Source of the DNA: Cliona cf. orientalis
Lineage: Eukaryota > Porifera > Demospongiae > Clionaida > Clionaidae
Length of the DNA stretch: 64,000 nt
Reading direction: 5' to 3'
NCBI GenBank assembly: GCA_963930775.1
Contig: OZ005703.1
Location: forward strand, 1,488,001-1,552,000
Of the stretch, positions 44,221-56,864 are shown in pieces. The number at the start of each line of letters is the position of its first letter. Position 1 is the first letter of the stretch. The notes below the pieces were generated by a model. It saw only the letters and a program-made list of their open reading frames with translations, was not told the origin of the DNA and searched no databases. A program made the position numbers and the translations under genes.

Positions 44221-45671
44221 ATGTCGGACAAATTGGCAAAAGAAGCGTTCGTGTCGGGGTTGAGCGGCACCAGCCTCGGTGAAATCAGTATTTTAACACT
44301 AACTCTGTCTGCGGGATACTTTATGAGATGCATGCTAACCGTTACTCAGAACTTGAAGACCTCCAGTACCTTGACTTCCTTTTTGTTCGAATACACAACC
44401 ATTGTCCTACCCGGTATTCTGGTGTTTACTGTACTTGCTGACTATGCCATCTACATCCTCGTTGGTCTTGTGATCTCGTCTCTCCTCGTGCTGAGCTTTA
44501 GCTGCAGGCGTAGTGGGACCACAAGTTTGCAAAGATTGGAAGACGCTTGTACCAGAGTTCTCTCCTCTCCCTATGCCAGGAGGTTGCCATTCATTACTCT
44601 CTTCCGTACCTACATCACTCTCTTCACAGCCATAGCCATACTGGCCGTGGACTTTGCCATTTTTCCGCGTCGTTTAGCCAAAGCTGAGACCTACGGGAGT
44701 GGACTGATGGATATTGGAGTGGGAGCTTTCATGATGGCACATGGAGTCACAGCTCCAGAGTCACGATGTCAAAGCAACAAGCGTTTGTCTCCTAGAAGCT
44801 ACGTGAAGCTTATGTTAACTACTCTGAGGGGAATTTTACCACTGTTGGTGATTGGTGTACTCCGGTTGATGACAGTGAAGGGTATTGATTACCAGGAGCA
44901 CGTGACGGAGTACGGGGTCCACTGGAATTTCTTTTTCACCATTGCTTTTGTCAGAGTAAGCACTGAGTGGTACTATTCTTGCTTTTCTCTCTCTCTCCCT
45001 CTCCCCTTCCACCTCCTCTCTCCATCTCTCTCCCTCACTTTCTCTTTCTCTATGGTCCCCTCCTCCACACCCCCCCCCCCCCACACACAGTTTCTCTGTA
45101 GCTTGCTGCAGCCATTGCTTCATTCTGTTCCATGGCTACACCTCTACGGCGTTCTCTCTCTCGTGATAGCCATCGTCTACCAGTGGTGTCTGTCTGGGAT
45201 GGGCCTGGCAGAGTACATGGACAAAGGTCCTCACGGTGATGGCTCTAGACCGACGCTGTTTAGTGCCAATAGGGAAGGAGTCATCTCGTGTGCAGGCTAC
45301 CTCGCCATCTATCTTGCAAGCATCGAATTAGGGCAGTGGCTCTTTCGACCGAGGTATAATACATTAACGACCCTTTACCTACTAGTTTTGTTGGTGGAGG
45401 TTGGTTTGGTACGAGGTCGTCAGATCTACTTGCTTATTCTTGCTTAGGTCGTCATTGAAGGAGTACGGTGTTGTATTGGTGAAGCTAGTTGCTTTGGATG
45501 CCATCCTGTGGTTTCTAACTCGGTTGAGCAGTGTCTATGTGGAACCTGTATCGCGAAGATTTGCCAATCTCACCTACATCCTGTGGATCGTAAGTCTAGT
45601 ATACCTCAACTTGTATAATTAGGATTATTATCGTGACCACAACATGGCTTCTCTTTGAACTAAAATCCTCC

Positions 45672-45707
<36 letters not shown>

Positions 45708-46193
45708 TACTAGTTCTTGGAGCTAGTATTAAATTTGCCCATGGAGGGACTTCTTTCCAGAAAATTTAGTGTGTTTGTAATTTTCGCTGTGTAGGTTTCC
45801 TATGGAGTTATGATGCTGGCTGTATTTCTGGTGATTGACATGGCACTCCACCTTCAGTGCTCCGTTCTCCGTAAACCTCTCCCCTCTCCACACCCTCCCG
45901 GTCCCACCCCCTCCCCACCTCCCAAATCCCCATCATCTCAACCCGATAGACAAAGCGATTCCGCCACCACCAAAAATGTAAGGCGCTCTAACGTGTGTTT
46001 TGTGTCAGCCGTAGACTTCAACCAGCTCGGATTCTTTCTCTTAGCTAACATTTTCACAGGTCTAGTCAATTTCTTAGTCGATACACTAAACACTGGTGCA
46101 ACACTTAGTCTTATTGTACTGATTTTATACATGGCGTGCCTTATGATAGTCTTCTTGATATTGCATAAATTCAACATTAAGATTAAACTATAA
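44221..46193 (+). CDS. PIGW: PIGW/GWT1 GPI-inositol acyltransferase
   Basis: Four exons, 44221-44955, 45091-45353, 45448-45589 and 45795-46193, in phase, give 512 aa (human PIGW is 504). The enzyme acylates inositol on GlcN-PI in the ER during GPI-anchor synthesis. About a dozen hydrophobic segments are visible. Family landmarks are TSLGEISILT near the N terminus, the FRTYITLFTAIAILAVDF segment, FPRRLAKAETYGSGLMDIG, VKGIDYQEHVTEYGVHWNF and SANREGVISCAGYLAIYL. A Pro/Ser-rich loop (~390-420, after CSVLRKP) is longer than I would expect. It converges with the inversin-like gene, whose stop lies ~105-113 bp beyond the PIGW stop, so the 3' UTRs probably overlap. Confidence 0.95.
45679..45702. repeat. 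(CA)n microsatellite in PIGW intron 3
   Basis: About 24 bases of CA between exons 3 and 4 of PIGW. Confidence 0.9.
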
Positions 46194-46253
46194 TCCATTG
46201 TTCAATATTTCACTGACAATAGTAGATCTATGTAGCTACAGTGTACACATGTA

Positions 46254-46259
46254 TTTATT
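46254..46259 (-). terminator. AATAAA for the inversin-like gene
   Basis: TTTATT on the + strand gives AATAAA on the - strand, 39-47 bases after the two candidate stops. A + strand AATAAA for PIGW lies at 46429-46434, which would make the two transcripts overlap tail to tail. Confidence 0.5.
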
Positions 46260-46305
46260 TAATTGTATGTGTTTTTAAGTTCCTATATGAAAGTGTATCA
46301 TGAGT

Positions 46306-49300
46306 TTACAGTAGCAATACTTGCGACAGTGTCTGCTTGATGTGCTCCAGTATCCTGCACAGTGGGGTTTCTCATTACCCAAACAATATCACACACAAAT
46401 GCATGACAGCCTACAAGAGTAGCCTAATAATAAATAGTAGATAGAGGCCGCCTTCAAACTCATTCATGTCTAGCAGCCAAAAACAGACCCCTTCAGGCTT
46501 CCATTCATATCTGTGTTGATAGCAGTCTAACTGTACTAGAGCACCACAGATCCTTTGCCCATTCATATCTACGATATACATGTACAATCCTTTGCCCATT
46601 CATATCCACGATATTATACATGTACATGTACATGTACATGTATGCGGGTAAACTCACAGTAACTGTTGTGATAATTCTCTGCTGCAGTGCCTCTGTGTCT
46701 GCCCTCAGCCTCACAGCTTCATCCAGTGCCGTCTTAATATGTGATTTTAGTTCACTTATTTTTACCGGTGTCCCCGGGGGTTCGCTTCTCTCCTCACTGC
46801 CATCCCGACTTTCCCCATCTTTAGCCTGTTGTAGAAGTGCTAGTACTTGGTTTAGCTTGTCGTAGCGTGGGGCTTGCTGGTACAAGTGTTCATCGAGTCC
46901 GGGTGAATGCGGCGAATGTGACGATGATATCGTGCCACCACCTTGAGAGTTATCCACGACATTGAGCTGCTCTGTAGAGCTTGAGTTTTTGGTCTGTGCA
47001 TCTGTGAGTAAACCGTGCTGCTCTCTATTAGCTTCTGGCAGTACGGAATCGGTGAATTTTATCGTGGTACCTCGAGTATCTTGATCCACGGTATAATTAC
47101 GTGAATTTGTGTGATCACCAATGGTATTAACTCTTTGGTTGCGTACTGCTGCAGGCTTGTAGCCCAGTGGGGTGTCCTTGAATGTGCTATGTCTTGTCAC
47201 TCTCATCTGTGACTGCAGTTTCACTGGACTGGCAGTCTTCCTCATGACTGTATTATCTACCGGAGGGTATTTTGGGGATGAAGAAAGTTGGTCATTTGAA
47301 CTCGAATTCCGAATAGGTCTTGGATTCTTTCCTCTACCTGGCTTCAAGGCACTCTCGTGACTTGACGACCCTTGCAGTTTCGCCGTCGCTTCATGGCTTG
47401 CTAAGCTTGCTGTAGCTTCATTTTTTGTTAAGCGTCGAGGCTTTGTTAAAGCTTCTTGGCTTTGTGAGCTTCCAGGCTCACCCACAGCACCAGCTTCTTC
47501 GTCCCTATTGCTATGCTGTGCAATGGCTACCAGGCTGCCATTCCCTCTAAGTGCTGGTAACTTGATATTATTAGTGTGATCACCTTTACTTTCCATCTCA
47601 GAACTCACGGGGACGACCCTATCATTTGTATTGCTTAACGAACCAGCAGTGAGAGAGCTGTTAGTTGGTATAGGTGGAAGATGTGTGGTATTCCCAGCAT
47701 TAGCATTGACCTGTATTGGTGTAGTAGACGTTGAATCTTTCCTCATAATCTCTCCAGTAGCAGCAGATGTAGTCGAAGGGACTTGTTGACAATTGCTGTG
47801 GGAAAATAACATTATCATGTGTGTAAATACAGACGTACGTACATAATAACAACAAGGGAAATGGTGCCATTTTCTCATCCTACATGTAAATAGTACCTGT
47901 TAGGTTTTGTGGCTACTCTGATGTTGGGTATCCTCCTGAGCAGGGGCCTTTGTGGCTTTGCAGGGAAGACTAGTGAGCCGGAGGGAAACAGAGAGACAGG
48001 GTTGGCTGTGGCTCTCAGCAGGTACCTGGGATTGGTTGGCGACCTGAAAGAAGAGTCAGTACACCATAATTTTCTTGAAACTGTGAGTGGGAGGGGGGGG
48101 TGTGTTTCGAAGAGCTACATCAAAGCTTTTAGCACCGCCTACTTAAAGATCAAATGGAATTGCTTACTGAAGGCCCTTAAATTTAAGCATTTGAAGTATA
48201 CTGACCCATGGGGAGTACAGTTGAGTGTGTATTATCAAGGGCTAATTGGTATTATCTATTGCATACGATTGGTTTGCTGTTGTCAATGATTTGAGTTTCA
48301 TGGGAGCTGCTGTTGGTAGCTCAACGCTGTGTCTCTGGTACTGAAGCTCTGTGACAATCAGCTCAGCTGCAACCCTCTCTCTGTCATTGAAAAAATTAAT
48401 GTTTGTGAATTGAGATGCAAGCATATTATTTCTACTTGATCATGGTCATTGTAAACATTAAATTTTTATTGCAATGGACTGATGTGCAATAAGCTATAAA
48501 AATTTGAGTATCAGATACCCACATGTGAGAACTTTGCAAAAAAATCATTTACACAGCCAAAAATCCACAGAACACTTTCTCGCTTGATAAGTTATGATGA
48601 CTGCATGCCCCTATATATGCAATAATAATTTACCTTTCTGATGTGCAATAAGTACAGCTATAAAAATTTTAATGTCAGATACCCACATGTGAGAACTTCG
48701 TTATAAAATCATTTAGATACCCCATCTCCAAATTTCATCAACTTTCACTGATAGCCAACAACCCACAAAACTCTTTCTCGCTTAAAGAATTCCCAAGTTA
48801 TGATAACTGCATAATGTTTGATTTACCTTTCCAATCTGGCCTTTAGCTTTGCATACGTGGACTCATAGCGTCTCTTCTGAGCAACGTAGAGCTTCCAGTG
48901 GTACTGTATGGTTGCAGCTGCTCTGTGCCTGGCTCTCTCTCTCGCATCTCTCAATCTCTTGGCTCTCCTTTGACCTAGCCAGTGGCGAACTGCCCTCTGG
49001 ATCACAGAAGCACACCACTGCCGCGCTGTGGCCATACGACACTGAATAGAATAGAAGAAAAGGAAACAAAATTACCAAAAAAATGAAATTTTATGCAGAA
49101 ATTGCCAATTACAACTATGGAATGGAAATACCGGTATCAGAAATTATAATTATCATGATCTTAGTGATAAAAAGGCTGGAGGTTTTGTGAATTCTTGACT
49201 GCATGTACATGTACCTTGTGTCGATAGAATCTCCACACTGCCTGAATGGTGCAGGCTGCTCTGTGGTAGGCCCCTCCCCCTGTGGGGGCGTGGCAGGAGA

Positions 49301-51235
49301 CGAGAAAATCGGCACAGTCCCTGTGACCGTTCAGTAATGCAACGTCCAGGGCTGTTAACCTGCATATGCAATTAGTGTAATAAGGCACACAATATCATGT
49401 GAATTCTCCACATAATGGTAGCTTGTTATGGGCTGGGGGAGGGAGGGTATGAGAGAAGCAAGTCATGAGGATGAAATTGTGTCATAAGCTATAAGGGGAT
49501 TTTTTTGCTGTGTGTATACATGCGCATGCACACATACCATGTCATGTACATGTATCAGGGCTGTTCCCACATACATGTACATGCTGTCTTCCTTACCACA
49601 GTACCACCACAGTGGTTTTTAAATTTACATGCTTGAAATTCCATGTAACCAGGCCCACTAGAGAATCTAATTACCTTGAAGTGGAGTTGTGTGTGTGTGT
49701 GAAATTAAGTGGTTTATGAGCTCACTTTTCCAGTGTGGGCAGGGTGACCCCTGTGCCACAGCCCTGTCCTACCAGTGCCTCACAGCAGCCTAGGTGACCA
49801 CTGCATGCTGCTAGGTGAAGTGCTGTTTGATGGTCAGATGGACGCTTTTCGTCCACATTACAGCCATGCCTATACAATGTATTATGCAGTATGTGTATGT
49901 GTGAGTGTACATGTATGTATAATATTATGTGGGAGAGGGAGGGAGGGAGAGAGAGAGAGAGAGAGATGATTTTCATAGGATCATACATGTATATACAAAA
50001 TTAAAAATAGTCACTGATACTGTTTAAGAAATCACTTCTATAATAGGTCCCAGGATCCTTAGGTGGGGTCTGAGAATGAGACTAATAGAGAAGAAGTAGA
50101 GGGGGAGGGAGGGGGTGCAGGCATCTGTAGCTGTTCTCATTTCCTGCTTGAGAGTTACTCACCTAATCAATACTTCTAGTACTCCATCATGTCCATTAGT
50201 GGAAGTCAGGTGAACTGGACTGAAATGAATACATGTAGTATTATAATTATTGTTTATGAGTGAGTGTTAGGTAAATTTCTATTTATAGTATCAGGATTGT
50301 AGTGTGGGCTTTTTATAGAACAATGTGGAAGATCTACCAGTGCATGCTCTGTGATAGATTTTTTTTATTTATGTTTGCATCACTGGTCACAATGTTTCTA
50401 GTCTGAGCAGCTTTCACTGTTTTGGTATGCGTAGCATGTGAAGTCTTGTTTTGACATCTTTGAATAGCTGATTTCATCTAGGTATCTCGATTACTTGGCA
50501 CGAGACCAAGTACGTGCACCAATTTGGTCCTACAAAGTACATGCAAAGTTATACTCTAGTAATAGACGCAGTACTTGATCTACATGAAATAATAATTACT
50601 CTACAAGCATTATTGATTAGGGGAATGTAAGCCCTTTCTCCTCCTCCTACACCTGTAGCTCAAATGGTCTGGGGATGAGGGCTAAGATAAGAGTTCCAAA
50701 CCATTTTCAGCACTTGCTCTTAGGCCCAGATATTGAACCAGTCAAATGATAGAGCCACTTGGGCACTGAACTAGTAGTCTCCTCAGATAATTAAAGTAAA
50801 AAAAAGCTATTCTATACAAGTCTGGCTCCCCCTCTCTCTGCATGTGCTCTATCCCTTTATAGTATTGTGCACACATATTAATTTTTTACCCATGGTTATG
50901 GGTGGCATCTTTCATCTATAGTTACATGTATACATACCAGTCTCCTAGTGGAGGCAGGGGACGGTCGATTTGCGCGTGGTGCTCTAAAAGATGATTGGCC
51001 ACTCCACCGTGACCGTATCTACATGCCAGGTGCAAGCCAGTCCTATGGAGCATAGCAAAGACAATTTAGATATCGTTAATGATATTATTATTATTAATCA
51101 GGGAGGGGCATACTCTTGTTGTGGGGTGGTGGCATCTACGATTCCTCCATGCTCGAGTAGCAGTTTGGCACAGGCTGTGTGGCCAAATCTGCTAGCATAG
51201 TGTAGTGGAGTCAGTCCAGCAGGGCTCATAGAGTT

Positions 51236-51322
<87 letters not shown>

Positions 51323-54300
51323 GAGAGAGTGAGACTGTATTGCCTGAAGGTCCTCTCAGTGTGCAGTTATTGGGATTCAGGTTTAGCAGGTTTAGCCATA
51401 TCTAATAATAATTATCGATGTATTAACAAATTATGTGGACCACTTTAAAAAATGAATTTTAACAGTTTCCTTGGTTGGTGACAACAGATTGCATGTATTT
51501 CCCCAACAATAATTAATTATTATCTTCATATATGTGTATACTATTGTACCACTTATGCGTACACTTGCATGTATGTATATGTGAAATAATATCGGTACGT
51601 AGCACGTACCTTTGCTCCAGCATTGATGAGCGTGGTACAGACTCCCTCAGAGCCAACGCTGGCCGCAGCGTGGAGAGGTTGGAGCACCTCCTCTCTTTCT
51701 ACACCTCCTTTCTCCTGCTCCTCGATCTCCTCGTCAGTACTAGTAGCACCACTCAAATCTTTCTCATCGTCTGGTGTAGCCTCTTCTCCAGTTGTTTCCT
51801 GCTGCTCCTCAGAGGGGGTGCCCCCATCGTTAGCTACTTCATTTTGTGTGGTAGCATCTGCTTCTTCCTTCTCCGGTTTTTCTGAGGGGGTACCCCTATC
51901 ATTATTAACTCCTTCACCGCTTTGTGTAGGCTCTACAACTCCTTTCTTCTGGGAAGTATCGAGGTCAACACTTTCTTGGTGTGTAGCCTTTTCATCCTGC
52001 TCGTCAGAGGGAGCGCCCCCATCGTTAACACTCAACAATCTCTCCACGGCTGCTACATTTCCACACACAGCTGCCCAGACCATAGGAGAGTAGCCAGAGT
52101 GGTCTCTTAGCCCTGGGGGAGCTCCCTGCCAATTAATCCATGCATCGACAAGGTGAAAGCGAGCAAGAAAATGCAAAACAAAAAGAGGTGTATACAATCC
52201 TGGGGTGTTGTCACCCCCAAGTACTCTAATTTGGACCTATGGTGATGATGTTTACTGCGTATACACACACACACATACGGTGGTGTACCCATTGCCTCAC
52301 AAGGCCTAGGGGAGATCATAAACTCACACGCTCCTTATCAAGAATAATAGTGAAAGTTGATGTTTTAGAGTACGCTATAATATTATCATGTGTTTCAATT
52401 GTACTTGGTAACAAACTACACACTTGGAATTTGTTGTGCATGTACAATGTAGCTGTCCTTTTGGCAACAAACTTAAAATCCTTTGTTGTTGATAATGGCT
52501 ATATAACAACTACAGCCAAGCTGAATGCTTTTCTAGCTAGAAAGCAAGCTGTTTAGTACAGTTTCATGTTCATAATTACTCAAATATATTTCTCTATCTC
52601 CAAAATATCATAGTATGTGATACATGTACGAACACATAAACATTACAAGAAATTGTCATTTTTAGTGATAAGATGAAAGCACTGGGCAGGAGAAGGAAGC
52701 ATGGACACACAATATACTCTCCATATTCTGGACATGTGATCTTTCAAGAAGGAAACATGTTGAAAGGATGGATGTACATGTTGTTTTACCTTTTCTAGTA
52801 GTAGGCCCAGGATGTCGTCGTTTGTGGTGACCGTTGCATAATGAGTGGGGGTCGCCCCTTCGTTATCGGTCTGATGAATGAGAGCCTGCCCCCCACCGGC
52901 ACTTGTGCTGTAGTTCAACAGGAACTCCAGGCATGAAGGCTGTGTGTACAGAAACAGAGAGGGGGGAGGGAGGGAGAGAGAGAGAGGGAGAGGGGGGGAA
53001 GGGAGAGAGAAAGAGAGAGAGAGAGGGAGAGAGAAAGAGAGACAGAAAGGAAAGCAAACAAAGGCTGATGGTGTATGTCTCTACCGTGTCCAGAGGAAAC
53101 TTGTGACACAAAGCATGACTTTAGAATCCTTAGATCAGATGTACATACCATGTCAGAAATACAGCCATTGGACATGCATATACGTAGGCCGATCTAGATA
53201 CATCTGTGCACGTAGAAACTAATGTACAAAATAGTGCTACATCTGTGCATGTGTAAATATACACGACATTGCTCTCATGGCTTATCACATCAAGTCAACA
53301 TCCCGTACATAACATTATCATCTGACCTACTGATGAGTCTAGCTTGTACACATATGCAATAATGCATACACAGTATAGACCCTCACACACATACACACAC
53401 ACACACACACAGATAGACAGAGGGTAGACCTGTTGAGAAAGGGTGGCCCAGTGTAGCACTGTCCTTCCACCTTCGTCCACGTCTGCTAGCCATGCTCCCT
53501 TCTTTAGGAGGAACTGGCACATGTTTACATCACCCTAACAGAGGAAGTAGTGTGGATAATTAATATTATAGGAACAAGACTAGAAATAAGGAAAATTATT
53601 GAAAGTACTGGTTTAGTTTGAAGCACGTACATATTAAGGTATAGCTTTATGAACTTTCACAATGTATTCAATTGCAAAGTTTCTCCATTGACATGTGGAC
53701 ACTACCGGGCAATTATTACTGTGGTGATTAAAGTCATCTTAGGGATGGCATGCATGCACAATGCTTCCTGTACAGCTATGATTTAATCTTTTCAGTGGGC
53801 AGCTTCTGTACACTTTCATTCAAGAAAATAAATAGAGTGGTAGTGTACATGTATGCATTCATGCTTCTATTCATTTACACCCTCCAGGGCCCTAGGAACC
53901 ACTCCACTATTGCAAGTGATTATTATCTTTCAGTCAGTAATCTTTCAGTAACCAATGTAAACCAAGTTACCTTCACCTGTACAAAGTTATGGTCACCCGT
54001 GGCCATATACATGTATAACAATATGCTGCGGGTACACATTGCATTATTTTTCCATCATGGACAGTACGTGCTACTTAGAGTCCTGCTTAAAGGTATCTTC
54101 GTTTTAGAGATAAATTGTTTTGCTCCACTTTACTCCATTATGGCGGTGATTTATGAGTTATTTTTCCTTCAGTGACTGTTTTTTACACTATTACTTAATA
54201 ATTAAAGAAGTGCCATGCTTGGATTCAGGGCTGTTTGAACAGTTCCAATATAAATTGTATTTCAGTTCATAATAATTTTCAATAACCATTATGCCCCACT

Positions 54301-56647
54301 TTGCAAACAAGGTTACCTACCTTCACATGTATACAAGTTGTAGCGATCACCCAGCTAACACATGTCCGTCTCATGCACACCTATACTTAGAGTATCGGCC
54401 CTAGAGTGTTTGTTTGGACTCTACGAAACCTGATAAAGGCAGTATGGTCATGAACAATCCGCCTTCTTAAGATAGATTATAAACTGTGACCACAATATTT
54501 TTACCTAAATTGGGGAAAGAGAGCCCACTGCAGTGCTGGAGGTATTGTCTAATTTGTATGGCTGTACAAACCAACTAGTCATGTCTACCACTAGTTACTC
54601 CTGATCTTGTGACTGAAAGTCGGATAACCTTTTGAGGGATGCATACACCTTAGTTGTAACAAGCTTGCTTTTATATACAAAGAGGGTATAGCTATGGTAT
54701 ATATACATGTGACAGCCTGAAAAGTGCTAAAAGGTGCTGAAATCTCTTCGTTAGCTGCTGTCAAATAGTCTCATGCCTAGCCTAGCCCAGCTATATAGCC
54801 CTTTATAATGTTGCATGCTGAAGATCCATCTCCCTGTTACAGTAACAACTGAATTTGTTTGTGCATGCTATTGCTCATACATTGTACCATGCAGATCAAT
54901 GGAAAACTGAATAACTGTTTTATCAACATCATCCATTTTTCCTAAACCCCTAGTGCATACATGTACTATAATAGTATTTTGTCATAGTATAATAACAAGA
55001 GTAAATTTACTGTTGATAATAATTATCGTAGTTAGTGTACCTTTGCTGCGGCAATGAGTAGGGGCGTCCTCCCCCACCCGTCTCGCTGAGTCAGCACCGT
55101 CCTCCCACCTCTACTCAGCACCTGTTTGACACATTTGACGTCCCCACCCCACACGCCGTGATGGAGAGGAGTGAGCCCCTGTTCGTTAGCGAGCGACACT
55201 TGAGCTCCGTGTTTTAGCAATAGCTTTACGACGTCGGGAGAGCCCTGGAGGCAGGCAATCATTAGAGGGGTGGTCCCGCACTCGCTTCGAGGGACGTCTA
55301 CTCCATGAGAAGCAGCTGGGCTCTTGAAATAGAAAGATTATTGTACAAGTAAATATTATGATCGTTAACATGTGTGTGTGTGTGTGTGTGTGTCTATTGA
55401 GTAGCAGTTAGCTATCATAATAATATTATTATTGAATTTTCAGTGAGTGTGCAAGTTCATGCACACGCGTGTTTATAAAAAGATACGAGTGTGCATTCAT
55501 AAGTGTACACAAACTATTACTAATAAACTATGTGTGTATGTACCTCTTTCAGTAATGCAGTTACGATGTCATTTGACTTGAGTATGCAGGCATACATTAG
55601 TGGAGTAAATCCCTAAGATCACATTGCATAATATTGTGTAGGAGTGGAGAGTGTGTAATGATAATAATTTGTTATGGTATGTTTATACGTGATCTTGGTT
55701 ACGTTATTATACCTTCTGATCCACTAATTCTGTCGATGCTCCTTGCTTCAATAGCAGCCTAACAGTGCTGAGGTGTTTCCCTAACACGGCCCAGTGGAGG
55801 GGGCTCCTTTGCAGGGCGTCGGTGGAATTCACCCCTGCCCCTGCCTTGATTAGTAATTCGCACACCAGCAGGGCGTTGCTGAATGCGGCCACCGCCAAAG
55901 GGGTGAGCTCCTGATCGTTAGTATCGCCACAGGAGAGTGGAGCGTCAAGATTCAGCTCTGGCTCGGTCGTGACGATCAACTGGACTGCATTTGAGAGACC
56001 ATGAGAACACGCATGTAGTAGGTGGTGAGAGAGCCCCTGTAATAATGAAACATGGCATACTGACTAATTAATATGAAAAATTTCGATACTGATTTCATGA
56101 TGCATCTAGCTCCTATATACCTCATTCGGAACAGAAGTCACCAATTTTAGCTGACTCACGCTCTTTTTCCTAGTGATAACATCCTGAGACATAATAATAA
56201 TATTATGCATAAAAGGACATTATAATATTATTTTATTATGGATTGTCAATACAATAGAGAGGATATTCCCTATGTGATCATACAATGCAGATTATCCTTA
56301 TTATTTATCCACCTCGGTTGTAAAGAACTTGTCCTTTGAGCAGCTGCAGAGTGGGAGGGAGGTAGGACTAGAAGAGAGGGCATTTCGCTGAGAGCAATGG
56401 AGCTGGCCTGAGGGTGGACTAGACCCCAGGCCCCTCACATCCCAGCGTGGAAGAGAGCCCTGCAGGGATGTATACCAGTACATGGCGTCACGGTGAAGAT
56501 TAGTTGGTGATTTATCACCTCAGAGCTGAAAATTGAAAGGGTTGTTCATACCTTTTGGAGGAATGTTTGGATATAGCTGGAAGCACTGCCAAAGCTGCTA
56601 ATCTCCCCTTCTTGTCCTTCTGCACTCAGGCATCCATCACTAGCCAT
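46306..56647 (-). CDS. INVS: inversin-like ankyrin-repeat and IQ protein
   Basis: Nineteen exons, 5' to 3': 56647-56552, 56459-56313, 56183-56121, 56036-55713, 55612-55544, 55322-55041, 53534-53430, 52939-52790, 52125-51610, 51238-51114, 51042-50938, 50219-50163, 49869-49726, 49359-49215, 49041-48827, 48380-48267, 48043-47897, 47795-46658, and a last one at 46344-46306 or 46354-46298. About 1326-1332 aa; human inversin is 1065. Ankyrin repeats fill ~110-745 (LTPLHHG, TALHLAACSGHLG and similar). IQ motifs follow (AACTIQAVWRFYRHK, SVIQRAVRHWLGQRR, AATIQYHWKLYVAQKRR). The tail is Ser/Thr rich and ends in a coiled coil. Order and the ankyrin-to-IQ junction match inversin, a ciliary inversin-compartment and planar polarity/Wnt adaptor. 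An acidic NDGG.PS repeat interrupts one ankyrin exon. The last exon's acceptor is not settled. Confidence 0.85.
48480..48831. repeat. tandem duplication spanning the exon 15 donor of the inversin-like gene
   Basis: Two units, about 48480-48638 and 48639-48831, share GATGTGCAATAAG, CAGATACCCACATGTGAGAAC, TTTCTCGCTT.A and AAGTTATGAT.ACTGCAT. Both end with TTTACCTTTC, which is the reverse complement of the exon end and donor GAAAG|gtaaa. The intronic unit therefore carries a copy of the real splice donor. Confidence 0.85.
51239..51313. repeat. (GT)n(GA)n microsatellite before exon 10 of the inversin-like gene
   Basis: A GT run passes into a GA run, directly next to the acceptor of exon 10 (the (CA)n on the coding strand supplies the acceptor AG). 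Confidence 0.9.
53535..55040. other. 1.5 kb intron 6 of the inversin-like gene
   Basis: The largest intron of the gene. A 141-codon + strand frame at 53750-54175 has no recognisable domain and no splice partners. I see no nested gene or clear mobile element. Confidence 0.5.
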
Positions 56648-56864
56648 TGCCTGTTGATCAACCGTTTCTATGGCAATGTATAGCCACGCCCACTATTATG
56701 ATGCACGTTGAAACCGCAAAACTCGCGCGTAACTGCCCAAACTTCCGCCATCAACACAATAATAAGCCCATAGCTGGGGACCCTGACGATTGAGGCATCG
56801 TCTGCTGGTAGAGATACACCACGACGTGCGAGAAAGTATTCGAGTGTAGCTCAGTGGACTAGCT
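56648..56864. promoter_or_regulatory. bidirectional promoter, inversin-like / Reeler-DOMON gene
   Basis: 217 bp between divergent ATGs. It includes GCCACGCCCAC near 56681 and CGCGCGTAACTG near 56723. No TATA box is seen. Confidence 0.45.

Noticed and set aside
44836-45123. Minus-strand frame inside PIGW
   Set aside because: Antisense shadow of PIGW exon 1 and its CT-rich intron.
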